IMG/VR virus record: IMGVR_UViG_3300021084_000197
Location: 1-37,740 of that record
Strand: one strand, 5' to 3'
Length of the DNA stretch: 37,740 bases
Source: a virus
A model generated the notes under the pieces. That model was not told the origin of the DNA, made no database searches, and saw only the letters and a list, made by a program, of their open reading frames with translations. Shown one piece after another: positions 14,897-24,083 of the stretch. A program made the translations under genes and the position numbers. Within the stretch, counting starts at the first letter, position 1; the number at the start of each line of letters is the position of its first letter.

Positions 14897-15554
14897 GATT
14901 AAAAACTTGTTTATCTCCTTCAGGCCCTAAATGATTAACTCTGAAGCCAACTAAATTTTGTAAAAATGGTAAATTTTCTTCACACCAGGCTCTTTTTGGA
15001 TCTGTTCTACAACTAATATAATACAAAGGTTTTCTTATTTCTGTTCCGTGTTTCCAAGTGTACAAATAATTAATATCTTTTAATTCTGCTTTGTTCCAAG
15101 GTTCAACTTTAGTATCTCCAAAACTCCATAAGTGTAAAATTTTTCCTTTCATTTTAGACAAGTATTCATGGTCTAACCAATAAGCAACAGCCTGAAAATT
15201 TAATCTTTCTTTATTCCAATCTACTAATTCTTCATAAAACATTTGAGTGGCTTTATGTTTTTTACTAGAACCGTCATAGGCACTAACTGGATTTAAATCT
15301 CCTTTTGAATGATATGTTCTAAAAGGATCGGTCCAAGCAAATATACAATAATCTAAATCTTTAAATTTGTGAAAGTTTTTTGTAAAATGTATAATAGCAG
15401 TCCAATAACTTGAACCACCTATACCTGTATTCACAATTTCTGCATCTAAAGAATCAGCAATTCGACCCATCCAATTATCTTTAAGAGAATGAGCAACAAA
15501 ACTGTCTCCGAAAAAACCTATCTTATTTTTGGCACCTGAATGTCCGCTATACAT
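14859..15554 (-). CDS. SGNH/GDSL-family hydrolase
   Basis: The ATG at 15554 follows GAAAGG (15560-15565) by 5 nt and is preferred to the GTG two codons upstream. The 231-aa product has block I FFGDSF (catalytic Ser at ~18), NTGIGGSS as the block II Gly region (42-49), FAWTDPFR in the block III position, and VNHLGPEGD near the C-terminus carrying a likely catalytic His. SGNH enzymes are esterases, often removing or transferring O-acetyl groups on glycans. No signal peptide, so it acts in the cytoplasm or on virions. Its start lies within the 3' end of the radical-SAM gene at 15518. Confidence 0.7.
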   Translation of the reverse strand: MYSGHSGAKNKIGFFGDSFVAHSLKDNWMGRIADSLDAEIVNTGIGGSSYWTAIIHFTKNFHKFKDLDYCIFAWTDPFRTYHSKGDLNPVSAYDGSSKKHKATQMFYEELVDWNKERLNFQAVAYWLDHEYLSKMKGKILHLWSFGDTKVEPWNKAELKDINYLYTWKHGTEIRKPLYYISCRTDPKRAWCEENLPFLQNLVGFRVNHLGPEGDKQVFNLIKDVITQEKWI

Positions 15555-16498
15555 ACACACCTTTCTTGATTACAAATAACACTAGTTGTTGGAAAATTAA
15601 AATCTTCATCATATTTTTTACCTGTAAAACCTTCAGATAAAACTCTACAACCTGCTCCTAAATACATTCGTTTATCAAAGTTAATATAAATTCTGTTTAT
15701 ACCAGCATTACAATTATAACCTCGCCAATCAACAATATCATTTGCTACTGCCCAATATGGGTCAAAGTCATATGTTTGATCATCATCTACCATATACATA
15801 TCTCTATTAAATCTAGTATCTACTTTTTCATTAACTCTTTCTTGAGCTCTAATTGTACTTTTAAATATCTGTTTTTGTTCTTCTGTATAAGGATATAAGT
15901 CTCTTTCACTTGCAGTATCGGTTTCCCAAACTTGGTGTAATGGTTTAGCTTGAATTCCCCATTCAGTTCTATTGCTATTTTTTAATACATCTATTATATC
16001 CATACATTTAGACCATTCATCAGGTTTCATCATTATATGACAAATACTATCTACTTTATTTTCTATTAAAAAGTCACATACATCTCTAATATGTTCTGGT
16101 TTTGTAAATTCTGGATGAATACTAAAATGCACTGCAAAAAAATTTTTATAATTGTCTTTCCACCAATCCATTTTTCTACTACCATTTGTTATAGGTATTA
16201 TTAAATTATTTTCTTTTTGATTAATATATTCACATAGTTTTGCAAAATCTTTATAAAGAGTAGGTTCACCTCCTCCAAACTTCCAAATAAAATGTGTAAT
16301 ACCCATATCAGTATAATGATTATGTAATTTGTCTATAAAGTTTTTACTTTTTTCTAAGTTAATCCAAGGAAAAGAATTATCATGTAATATAGGTAAACAA
16401 TATGAGCAATTATAATTGCAAGTATTACCTAAAGTCCATTCTATTTGTAGAACATTTAATAATTGAGGAAATTTATATGTTATTTTGTTTATTGTCAT
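15518..16498 (-). CDS. Radical SAM protein with C-terminal CNAG/Cys-rich domain
   Basis: 326 aa. CNYNCSYC (C27, C31, C34) binds the radical-SAM cluster and FGGGEPTLYKDF is the GGEP motif. The C-terminus has YNCNAGINRI, AGCRVL, VICNQERCVCIAD, a SPASM-like set of Cys for auxiliary clusters. Sequence and layout are shared with 16495-17397 and 22406-23398, forming a three-member subfamily. It starts in an ATGA overlap with the preceding radical-SAM gene. Auxiliary-cluster radical-SAM enzymes often modify peptides or sugars, but no substrate can be named. Confidence 0.85.
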   Translation of the reverse strand: MTINKITYKFPQLLNVLQIEWTLGNTCNYNCSYCLPILHDNSFPWINLEKSKNFIDKLHNHYTDMGITHFIWKFGGGEPTLYKDFAKLCEYINQKENNLIIPITNGSRKMDWWKDNYKNFFAVHFSIHPEFTKPEHIRDVCDFLIENKVDSICHIMMKPDEWSKCMDIIDVLKNSNRTEWGIQAKPLHQVWETDTASERDLYPYTEEQKQIFKSTIRAQERVNEKVDTRFNRDMYMVDDDQTYDFDPYWAVANDIVDWRGYNCNAGINRIYINFDKRMYLGAGCRVLSEGFTGKKYDEDFNFPTTSVICNQERCVCIADIQVPKIR

Positions 16499-17397
16499 TT
16501 TTTATGGTAAAATTTTGTTAAATTTATATCCGCGGCACAGGTACACCATTCTCGTGTACATACAATAGGTTCTTTTGGAAATTGAAACGTACCATTATAA
16601 ATGTTACCTACACTTCCTCCTACTCTGCAAGTTGCTCTATGTACATCACCATCCCAATTAATCATTAAACTTTCTAAACCAGCATTACAAAGCCATCCTT
16701 TAAATTTATTAGTTTTCAAAATTAACAAATCATTTACATTACAAGTTTTGGATTCATCTACCAAAGTGTTATGTGGTGGATTATGATTTTGGATTTTTAA
16801 AAACTTTTTTTCTTCTTTGTTATACCGATTCATATCTTCAAAATCGTCATGCTTTTTGGTCCAACGAATTGGACGTAAACTAAACTTTATATTACCATTT
16901 AAAAGGCGTCTACAAGCGTCTTGCACGTCGTTTAATAAGCCGGGAAGCATCATTACGTGTACAAGAGCGTTCTTATTAACTGAGCTGTTAACTGCCCTTA
17001 TTATCGTTTCCAAAACCTTTTTCCAGTCATGTTCAAAGTGTAAACTAAACACAATATGGTTAAGATAATTGTCCAAAATATTTTGATAATACTCGGCTGT
17101 TCTGGTACCGTTGGTCGTTACATTTATCCATGAAACTTTTGGTTTTGCATATTCTAAAAGCTCTGTAAATTTTGGATGCACACAAGGTTCACCTCCTGTA
17201 AAACTTATTCTAGGTTTGTTCATTTTAGAAATAGTATCTACAGTTTTTTTAAGGATTTCTATATCTGTATGTTCACTAAAATTATCATGTATCTCTGCAG
17301 GACAATAACTGCAATCATAGTTACATCTTTTACCTATGTTCCATTCTATTTTGGTACTTTGCCGTACTTCTTCATATAAATGTTCTACTTTATACAT
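16495..17397 (-). CDS. Radical SAM protein with C-terminal CNAG/Cys-rich domain
   Basis: I choose the ATG at 17397 (MYKVEH), which overlaps the upstream stop by 8 nt and has GGAG ahead of it; an ATG at 17451 lies deep inside the previous gene. The 300-aa product has CNYDCSYC (C25, C29, C32), SFTGGEPCVHP, and a C-terminal WLCNAGLES...TCRVGG...VCTREWCTCAAD cluster. It belongs to the same subfamily as 15518-16498 and 22406-23398, and is adjacent to the former, so the two could act as a heterodimer or on successive positions of one substrate. Confidence 0.85.
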   Translation of the reverse strand: MYKVEHLYEEVRQSTKIEWNIGKRCNYDCSYCPAEIHDNFSEHTDIEILKKTVDTISKMNKPRISFTGGEPCVHPKFTELLEYAKPKVSWINVTTNGTRTAEYYQNILDNYLNHIVFSLHFEHDWKKVLETIIRAVNSSVNKNALVHVMMLPGLLNDVQDACRRLLNGNIKFSLRPIRWTKKHDDFEDMNRYNKEEKKFLKIQNHNPPHNTLVDESKTCNVNDLLILKTNKFKGWLCNAGLESLMINWDGDVHRATCRVGGSVGNIYNGTFQFPKEPIVCTREWCTCAADINLTKFYHKK

Positions 17398-18655
17398 ATG
17401 GAGCAAACTCCGGAATAACTTTTTCAAAAGGACCTTGGTTTCTTGTTTCATCTAATCTATGATTAAAATCTACACAATCTTTCCAATACTTGTTTAGATC
17501 TCTTGCTTTAAGAAAATTAATATTATCCTGAATTTGTTGTAATGTAATTTTTTCTAATACTGGATGTTCTTTAACTAACCTATATTCTTTAACTTTGTCC
17601 TTCATTAATTCTAATTTTGCTATAACTTTATCTTTTAATTCCTTTGGTAATACTTGGGCACTTAAGGCTCTAGGGTATTGTACCCTATGACTGTAAAATA
17701 CAATTTCTAATTTGTTTAAAAAATAGTCAATTACTTTGTCTATTTGCATTATATTATTGGATTGTACTGTAAATGCTCCTACAATTCTACTTACTGTAGG
17801 TATATTTTTCATTATTCTAACATTCTCTACAATATCTTTAAACTTTCCATTGGATCTAACATATTCATATACTTCATCTATCCCATCAATACTAACATTG
17901 ACAGCTACGCTTTTAAATTTTGGCCAATAGTCTTTAATCCATCTTCCCTTTATTCCTAAAACTGTGCCATTTGTTGCATATTTTATTTCTATATTTTTTC
18001 CATTCTCACTAAGAAGATCTAAAATTTTATAATGCATTGGATCCATTAATGGTTCTCCTCCAGCAAATTCTACTCTTTTAAAATAAGGTAATAGCTTTCT
18101 TAAACTATCCCAAAATTCTTTTTTATCATCAAATAATCCAACATATGGTGCTTTTGTAAGACCTAAATCTTCTACTGCTTTAACAAGATAATTGTCTTCT
18201 TTTTTATAATGTTCTACAATACTATTCCAATCTTTCCATTGCGTACTATCTAACGGATTGCACATACGACATTTTAAATTACATAAGTTATTAATTTTAA
18301 TTTCAATAGTAGGTAATTCAAAAGGCATTGTCATATCTGTAGTAAGACTTTTAAGTGCGTCAGGGTAAAGATTAACTCTAGATTCTGGCATATTATCTGC
18401 AATATGTCTTTGTCTTAAACTTTGTACTCCTTGGTCTTCTAGGTCAAAACACGGTTTACATACGTCAGGACGTTCATCGCTTAATACTTGACGTCTAACT
18501 TCACGCATATTTTCACCATTCCACACTTCTTCTAAAGTTTCGTTTTTAATATTACCAATAGGAAGACTTCTGCAACATACTTTAATTGCGCCATCTTCTC
18601 TAGTAGCAAGACCTGTAAAAGGGTGCATACAAAACGTACAACTTTTATTTTTCAT
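17390..18655 (-). CDS. Twitch-type radical SAM protein (421 aa)
   Basis: An N-terminal Cys domain with CTFC (6-9), CC (27-28) and CKPC (66-69) precedes CNLKCRMC (C125, C129, C132) and FAGGEPLMDP. The layout duplicates 13478-14896, including the CTFC-x-HP/LPW start. It overlaps the preceding gene by 11 nt and the following radical-SAM gene by 8 nt. The pair of large twitch proteins and the trio of CNAG proteins probably represent two successive chemical steps or two substrates; this is inference. Confidence 0.88.
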   Translation of the reverse strand: MKNKSCTFCMHPFTGLATREDGAIKVCCRSLPIGNIKNETLEEVWNGENMREVRRQVLSDERPDVCKPCFDLEDQGVQSLRQRHIADNMPESRVNLYPDALKSLTTDMTMPFELPTIEIKINNLCNLKCRMCNPLDSTQWKDWNSIVEHYKKEDNYLVKAVEDLGLTKAPYVGLFDDKKEFWDSLRKLLPYFKRVEFAGGEPLMDPMHYKILDLLSENGKNIEIKYATNGTVLGIKGRWIKDYWPKFKSVAVNVSIDGIDEVYEYVRSNGKFKDIVENVRIMKNIPTVSRIVGAFTVQSNNIMQIDKVIDYFLNKLEIVFYSHRVQYPRALSAQVLPKELKDKVIAKLELMKDKVKEYRLVKEHPVLEKITLQQIQDNINFLKARDLNKYWKDCVDFNHRLDETRNQGPFEKVIPEFAPYV

Positions 18656-20015
18656 CTAAATTTTTCCAATCCTCTCCAAATCTCCATAGTGGAGCCTTTA
18701 AATCTTCAAGATCCATTTCTTCAAATTTTTCTACTGGGCCAGTATGTCGTTTATAATCTGCCAAGCCATCCCAAGCATGAACTGAAGCAACTAATTGTAT
18801 TTTAGGACTTTTTTCTTTTAATATACGCAATAATTTGTTTTCTTTTTCTAATCTTTGTTTAACAGTAATAAAAGCTACTGTAGGTTCATAAGCAAAAATA
18901 TTACTAATATTAAAAATTGTATTTTCATCATTATTAATATCTATATTAAATTCATTTAATAAATCGCATTGAACAAATTGCATTTTTATATCATCTTTTA
19001 AATGCCACAATTTAGCAACTTTACTAAAATTAGTAATAATTTCTTGTTTACTTTGAAACCAGTCTGGTGCTTTATCTTTAATAAGTCCTTTTAAGAACTT
19101 ATGATAGTCGTGTCCGTTAAATTCATTAATTGTTTCTTTCATATACCATAATGCATTAGGATTATAATCATAAAATATAACTTCTGTATTTTCATCATGT
19201 CCATACTTGTCTAAATATAATAACCAATTAAATCCACTAGCAGGAGTAATCAATTGTGAAACAGGTCCTTTTATATTAACGTCTTGTAATTTTTCTGTAT
19301 TAGTAGGATAATAAAGTCTATTCGCGGCAAAATTATATTTTTGATATATGCTTTGACTATTTTCTTGAAAGTCTGAATCATATTCAGCATAATAACATTT
19401 TTTACTATCTCTTATTTTCTGATCAAATATTACTATATTCTCATCATTGTCTAAAGCAATATTAAGTATATTCCAGCCATGCCATTTATCTTTATACTCT
19501 ATCATTTCATTACCGGGTTTAATCCAAAGTGGTGTATGGTTATCATGATAATTTTCTTCACTTCTAATAGGTACTGCTTTTAAGTGCTTTTCGTTTTCTA
19601 CTTCTGCACCTATATCTGGATAATCATATTCAACCCATTTTTTTAAATTGATAACATAACATTGTTCATGAAGTTCATAGTATCCTTCTTTTCTATCTAG
19701 TATATGTCCTGCTATAAAGAAATCTGTTTTAACTAATTCTTCCAAATATTTAAAAAATTTATCCCCTTCAAATTCTGTATCTACTGTATAAATTACTGCG
19801 TGAGTATAATCTTTTTCAGATTGTTTTAGACCATTTTCTTCTGATATTGCAGTTAACAAATCATATCCATTGCTAGTAATATTTTGCACTTGATAATCTG
19901 CAATATTTTTAATTAATTCTTTAGTCCAAGTCCTTTGAATTTTATACATTGTGTCTAAACAAATAAATGCAATTTTAGACTTTTCTTTTGTAAGTGCTTC
20001 AAATTTATATGCCAT
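18645..20015 (-). CDS. Unknown 456-aa protein; N-terminal GT-like region, C-terminal methyltransferase-like region
   Basis: Start supported by GGAG about 8 nt upstream. Residues ~70-130 (HAVIYTVDTEFEG, FFIAGHILDRKEGYYELHEQCYVINL) resemble an uncharacterised domain in marine phage proteins with a glycosyltransferase-like feel. Residues ~250-390 look Rossmann-like: QLITPASGFNWLLYLDKYG, EVIFYDYNPNALWYM (acidic end of beta2) and FNISNIFAYEP in the position of methyltransferase motif IV. The canonical GxGxG is not evident. Possible bifunctional enzyme; I am unsure of both halves. It overlaps both neighbours by 11 nt, so it is clearly part of the operon. Confidence 0.45.
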   Translation of the reverse strand: MAYKFEALTKEKSKIAFICLDTMYKIQRTWTKELIKNIADYQVQNITSNGYDLLTAISEENGLKQSEKDYTHAVIYTVDTEFEGDKFFKYLEELVKTDFFIAGHILDRKEGYYELHEQCYVINLKKWVEYDYPDIGAEVENEKHLKAVPIRSEENYHDNHTPLWIKPGNEMIEYKDKWHGWNILNIALDNDENIVIFDQKIRDSKKCYYAEYDSDFQENSQSIYQKYNFAANRLYYPTNTEKLQDVNIKGPVSQLITPASGFNWLLYLDKYGHDENTEVIFYDYNPNALWYMKETINEFNGHDYHKFLKGLIKDKAPDWFQSKQEIITNFSKVAKLWHLKDDIKMQFVQCDLLNEFNIDINNDENTIFNISNIFAYEPTVAFITVKQRLEKENKLLRILKEKSPKIQLVASVHAWDGLADYKRHTGPVEKFEEMDLEDLKAPLWRFGEDWKNLDEK

Positions 20016-20658
20016 ATTTGTTCCAACTCCTTGCTATTAAATCTGTAAATTCTTTTCTTTTATTTCCTACGTGTATTTGAGCAATCATATGAATTCTATC
20101 TATCATAGAATTATTACTAACTTGATGATTTTTTAAAATGTTAACCATATAAACTCTTCCGTCTTTAAACGGTACAGTACCATGATCCTGTAAATGCATA
20201 ACACATTCCGATGGATGTTGTATAGCTACATTAATTGGTATAAGATAATTCATTAAATCTTTAGGTATCATTGTTCCTGGATGATCATTATGATTAGACA
20301 CACTTCCTCCCGGTCTCAATTTCATAAATCTTATCCTAGAATATTTTTCTGCAGGAAACTCATCCCAAAATTTTACAGTTTCAGGACATAATTTTTTTAA
20401 TGTTGTCCATTTATAAGGAGCATTTAATTCATCTTCATGTCCATATTCTTTTGCTACTTGCGTTTTATTCACATCTAAACCATGCAAACAACAACTTTCC
20501 CAACCTTTATGATTTTCTCCTTCTCTGTGTTCTACATAATAAGGTTCTACTTTAACTAATTCTTTTTCTATTTCAGGAAAACTTACATCTAATCGTAACC
20601 ATCCCAGTTCACGATTTATAAATTTATTAATAATTTCTTGTGTTAATTGTTCAGACAT
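20005..20658 (-). CDS. 2OG-Fe(II) Asp/Asn hydroxylase-like oxygenase
   Basis: 217 aa. RIRFMKLRPGG leads into NHNDHPG (H123-x-D125), and KNHQVSN (H178) with DRIHMIAQIH (R188) completes the Fe(II)/2OG site, a good match to the Asp/Asn beta-hydroxylase pattern. It overlaps the methyltransferase upstream by 8 nt. It is the fifth such protein in the window and the only one inside the main radical-SAM operon. A protein or peptide Asp/Asn side chain is the classical substrate, but phage members are uncharacterised. Confidence 0.75.
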   Translation of the reverse strand: MSEQLTQEIINKFINRELGWLRLDVSFPEIEKELVKVEPYYVEHREGENHKGWESCCLHGLDVNKTQVAKEYGHEDELNAPYKWTTLKKLCPETVKFWDEFPAEKYSRIRFMKLRPGGSVSNHNDHPGTMIPKDLMNYLIPINVAIQHPSECVMHLQDHGTVPFKDGRVYMVNILKNHQVSNNSMIDRIHMIAQIHVGNKRKEFTDLIARSWNKYGI

Positions 20659-21262
20659 TCTTTTTTCCTATCACCATATACCTTTCATATTTAGGTAATT
20701 CTAATGTACCTGAATACAAAATATTAGTTAATGTACATTTCTTTTTAAAATCTTCAATATTATCTACACAACTAATATGTTCTTTATGTTCTTTAAAATT
20801 ATTACTTTGTAAAATTATTAATTTATCTTTAGGAATATTTTCCAACCATTTATTATATTGATCCCATGACATATGCTCACACACTGTATTAATAATCATA
20901 TCATAATCATTATAATTTTTAAAATCTATCATATCACAAGTATCTGCTTTAAATTTTCCATTAATTTCATAATGTTTATTCATATTAAGTGCAATAGGTT
21001 TACACCCTGGATCAATATCTATACTCCTAATTTTATTCACTTTAAAATTACTATTGAACAATAGTGTAGCCATTACACCATACCAGCCGCCACATATAAG
21101 AACATTTGCGTTAATAGGTTTTATTATATCGTTAAGTTGTTCAATTAACCAAACTTTACTAGATATTTGCCCTTTCCAAAAACTTTCTAACGTTTTATAT
21201 TTGTCATCAGAGCCTCTGATAGCATCCATCCAGTACATCACATCTTTAATATTGAGTTTCAA
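20651..21262 (-). CDS. Class I SAM-dependent methyltransferase
   Basis: The start appears to be TTG at 21262: AGGAG (21269-21273) lies 6 nt upstream, while the first ATG (eight codons later) has no good site. The 203-aa protein has motif I VLICGGWYG (54-62), IRSIDIDPGC as the acidic loop after beta2, and a DMIINTVCEHM motif IV-like strand. Such stand-alone methyltransferases act on sugars, peptides or small molecules. It sits between a radical-SAM gene and an oxygenase in a coupled operon. Confidence 0.75.
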   Translation of the reverse strand: MKLNIKDVMYWMDAIRGSDDKYKTLESFWKGQISSKVWLIEQLNDIIKPINANVLICGGWYGVMATLLFNSNFKVNKIRSIDIDPGCKPIALNMNKHYEINGKFKADTCDMIDFKNYNDYDMIINTVCEHMSWDQYNKWLENIPKDKLIILQSNNFKEHKEHISCVDNIEDFKKKCTLTNILYSGTLELPKYERYMVIGKKNV

Positions 21263-22235
21263 ATTGTTCTCCTAATCTATCAAATTTTCCACATTGTTTT
21301 GAACATTCCATTAAAGGTTTATCTGTCCAAGTATCTTCTATCTTTCTAAAAAATTGCGAATCAAATATTTCTTTTAAAGATTTGTTATGCAAATTAGTAA
21401 ATTCTCCTATTTGATCCATATAATCTACCCTTGAGTCTTGTGTAGGCAATGTCCATTGCAAATCTAACCAACAACAAGGACTAACAGTACCATCTGCTGA
21501 AATATATATTTGACTATATTTTTTAGCTTTACAATCTATGACGCAAGAAGTTATTTTTGCTTCTTGCATTTTAGCTATCATTTCAAAACTTTTTTTACTT
21601 GGCTCCAATATATGCGTTGTCTTTCCTGAGTCGTCTATAGCATGAAATTTATCATTTTTAAATCTTGATGTATGTTTATAACTAAAAGATTTAAAACCTA
21701 ATTCCTTGCTCATTTTTTGGCATTCTTCAACTTGGTGTTCATTATGTTTAAAAACCAACATATGCCATTTTGCAAAACCACCTGCTTTAATAAATGCTTT
21801 AGCATTTGTAATTATTTTTTTCCAGTCAGTAGAAACACGATACAGATGATGAGTATCTGCCAAACCGTCTATGCCAAAAGTTATTTTTACTTTTTCTTTA
21901 GCTAACTCTTCCCACCAATTTATATCTCTAGCACTACCATTTGTGTGCATAGCTAATCTAATTTTTGGATTAATACTTCTAATGTACTGATAAATTTCTA
22001 ACGTATCCTGTGCAATTATAGGATCTCCTAAATTACCACACATGAATAAACTATCTAGTTGAATTAAGAATTCTGTTGGGAACCATTTTTTAAATGTGTC
22101 TAAATTAATCTCTACAAGATGTATTAATGGATTTAAAGGACCTCCACCTATTCTTCTAGGACACATAGGACATCTAGCTTGACATTTGCTAGTAATTTCT
22201 AAATGCACATCTTTTATTTCTGTATAATTATACAT
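21246..22235 (-). CDS. Radical SAM/SPASM-like protein (329 aa)
   Basis: I choose the ATG at 22235 (MYNYTEIKD), preceded by AAAGGAAGAAG and overlapping the upstream stop by 8 nt; TTG/ATG codons at 22262/22259 are in frame but inside the small upstream gene. CQARCPMC (C18, C22, C25) is the cluster motif; the C-terminus has CVIDC, the SADGTVSPCCW signature of SPASM-type proteins and final Cys in MECSKQC. It differs from both the CNAG and twitch subfamilies here. Function unknown. Confidence 0.87.
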   Translation of the reverse strand: MYNYTEIKDVHLEITSKCQARCPMCPRRIGGGPLNPLIHLVEINLDTFKKWFPTEFLIQLDSLFMCGNLGDPIIAQDTLEIYQYIRSINPKIRLAMHTNGSARDINWWEELAKEKVKITFGIDGLADTHHLYRVSTDWKKIITNAKAFIKAGGFAKWHMLVFKHNEHQVEECQKMSKELGFKSFSYKHTSRFKNDKFHAIDDSGKTTHILEPSKKSFEMIAKMQEAKITSCVIDCKAKKYSQIYISADGTVSPCCWLDLQWTLPTQDSRVDYMDQIGEFTNLHNKSLKEIFDSQFFRKIEDTWTDKPLMECSKQCGKFDRLGEQFETQY

Positions 22236-22419
22236 CTTCTTCCTTTGGTAATAAATCATCAAACTCTGTTTGTGTAATCATTTCTAATTCTACTGCGTCA
22301 GCACCTTCTTTATAATGTTGATCAACTTCTTCCTCTATCATTTTATATGGCAAACTATAATGCCATATTACTTCCTTTTTACCTTTTGTTACTATACATT
22401 TATAATTACAAAGTTCCAT
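22228..22419 (-). CDS. 63-aa protein sandwiched between two radical-SAM genes
   Basis: Its ATG overlaps the end of the radical-SAM gene at 22406 and its last 8 nt overlap the start of the one at 21246, so all three are translationally coupled. The sequence begins MELCNYKCIV (Cys at 4 and 8), has a helical, acidic C-terminal half (YKMIEEEVDQHYKEGADAVELE) and no known domain. AAAGGA lies 11 nt upstream of the ATG. It could be a chaperone/recognition partner, a small substrate, or an unrelated phage protein; the sequence does not decide. Confidence 0.65.
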   Translation of the reverse strand: MELCNYKCIVTKGKKEVIWHYSLPYKMIEEEVDQHYKEGADAVELEMITQTEFDDLLPKEEDV

Positions 22420-23398
22420 TTAAATTTTTTTCCTTTGGTATTTTCGAATCAGCTGAACTTACACACGACGGTGTTATACAAACTTGTGGTTTATCAAATA
22501 ATTTAAAACCACCTTCTATAGTTCCTAACGGTTTGTCATGACAACTGTACCCTCTTTTAATTTCTCCTCCTGGCTCTCTTATTATGCAACTTTGATAGCC
22601 TGCATTACAACTCCAACCTTTAAATTTATTAAATCCAAATGCATTAAGTCTTTCTGCTTGGTCTATTTCATATTGTTTTCCTAAATTATCAAACAATATT
22701 AATTGTTTTGCTTCATGGTTCATTTCATTTTGTAATATATTAACTTGTTCTTCTGTATAACCATCTACAATATAACTTGCTGTAGTATCACTTTGAGGTT
22801 TAAGAGTAACGTGTAATCCTTTATCTTTAAATCTTTTACATCTATCAAAGTATTCATCCCATCTATCGGGCACCATAACTTGATTGATTGTTATTAACAC
22901 ACCTTGTTCTTGCAAAAATTTAAGTTTATTTCCAAAGTCTTCTTCATTAGAAAATTCTGCATGGTAACTTGCTGTAATACCTCTCCGATCTAAAGGGTAA
23001 GTTGCATCCAACCAACGACTCCACCATTTAAGACCCGGACTACAATTACTAGTCATATGAACACTAAGATATTCACTAGAAGGTTCAGCATAATATTCTA
23101 ATAAATTTATTAACCCTTTGTATGCTGTAGGTTCTCCTCCACTAAAACTAAAATGAAATTTACTAAATCCATTTTCACCTGCTTGTTTTTTAATTTCTTT
23201 CATAGTACTTTGATATTGTTCTAATGGTCTATGATCTAAAACTTTACTTTTAGCATAAGGCCAACAATAGCTACAGTCATAATTACAAAATCTTCCAAGA
23301 ATCCAACTAACAGAGAACACATTTTGTTCTAACATAGTTTTTTGTCCGAATTTGACTATATCATTAAATGGTATATTATTTTGATAATCCACAAACAC
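22406..23398 (-). CDS. Radical SAM protein with C-terminal CNAG/Cys-rich domain
   Basis: Starts with GTG, 4 nt after GAAGGA, overlapping the preceding gene by 23 nt. 330 aa: CNYDCSYC (C38, C42, C45), FSGGEPTAYKGL, and C-terminal WSCNAGYQSC...YSCHD...VCITPSCVSSAD. It is the third member of the CNAG subfamily (with 15518-16498 and 16495-17397) but is separated from them by four other genes plus the 63-aa ORF. The C-terminal Cys spacing differs slightly, which may reflect a different auxiliary cluster or substrate. Confidence 0.85.
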   Translation of the reverse strand: MFVDYQNNIPFNDIVKFGQKTMLEQNVFSVSWILGRFCNYDCSYCWPYAKSKVLDHRPLEQYQSTMKEIKKQAGENGFSKFHFSFSGGEPTAYKGLINLLEYYAEPSSEYLSVHMTSNCSPGLKWWSRWLDATYPLDRRGITASYHAEFSNEEDFGNKLKFLQEQGVLITINQVMVPDRWDEYFDRCKRFKDKGLHVTLKPQSDTTASYIVDGYTEEQVNILQNEMNHEAKQLILFDNLGKQYEIDQAERLNAFGFNKFKGWSCNAGYQSCIIREPGGEIKRGYSCHDKPLGTIEGGFKLFDKPQVCITPSCVSSADSKIPKEKNLNGTL

Positions 23399-24083
23399 TA
23401 TCCTTCATTTTATATTTGTAATATTCTTTTAACCACGTAAAATTATTAATTAATTTTAATTTACTTGGTAAATCTTTACTTTCAGATCCGTATTCTTTTC
23501 CTGCTAACGCTCCTTTAATTGCATATGACCCAAACAGTTTATCTTTTCCAACGGTACACCAAACATCTAATCTACTATCTGTTTCTTTATCATCACCTCT
23601 ATCAATTACTTTACTACTTAATTTTACACACTCTCTAAATGCCGATTTAAAAGTATTAAACGCATTTGTATTGAATACGCTAATATTAGAAACTTGTTCC
23701 ATTGCTCTAAATCTGTTACTAATACTAGTTGTCATATCTGTAGTATCTTCTTTCATTTCTAATGTTAATCTACGAGGTAAAAGTTTTACACCACCGTACC
23801 CATATTCTAAATTATTAATTGGATTTTTACTTCTCCAGACGTGTACTACATTTTCATTTCTTTTTTCAGGCATAAAATCAAAATTAAAATCATCTAATAC
23901 TTTAGCATCACCATCAACGACCCAAAACATTTTTGTCAAACATTTACTTGCGGCTGTTTTATGTGCTTTATGAATTCCTTGTACACCATCTACCCGTTGA
24001 ACTACAGGAAATCTTTTATATAATTCATTAAAGTGCTTGTCAGCATTAACTTCTTTATAGCTTATAAAAACAATATCATACAT
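23376..24083 (-). CDS. Glycosyltransferase-like protein with DGD motif (235 aa)
   Basis: An N-terminal DIVFISYKEVNAD strand, RVDGVQGIHKAHK and WVVDGDA (DGD at 57-59, a DxD-type metal/nucleotide-sugar motif) indicate a GT-A-like fold. It aligns along its first ~70 residues with the next gene upstream (24083-25030). Proteins with this signature recur in marine T4-like phages. The C-terminus is short compared with its paralogue. It begins in a TAATG overlap. Probably transfers sugars to a phage or host surface molecule; specificity unknown. Confidence 0.6.
   Translation of the reverse strand: MYDIVFISYKEVNADKHFNELYKRFPVVQRVDGVQGIHKAHKTAASKCLTKMFWVVDGDAKVLDDFNFDFMPEKRNENVVHVWRSKNPINNLEYGYGGVKLLPRRLTLEMKEDTTDMTTSISNRFRAMEQVSNISVFNTNAFNTFKSAFRECVKLSSKVIDRGDDKETDSRLDVWCTVGKDKLFGSYAIKGALAGKEYGSESKDLPSKLKLINNFTWLKEYYKYKMKDSVCGLSK

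Noticed and set aside
17398-17451. ATG 17451 as start of the radical-SAM gene
   Set aside because: It would overlap the upstream gene by 62 nt and adds residues absent from the paralogues; ATG 17397 has GGAG and the usual 8-nt overlap.
6290-24083. A standard queuosine/7-deazaguanine gene set
   Set aside because: Only a QueC-like protein is present; the radical-SAM proteins have CX3CX2C rather than the QueE motif, and QueD and FolE are not seen.
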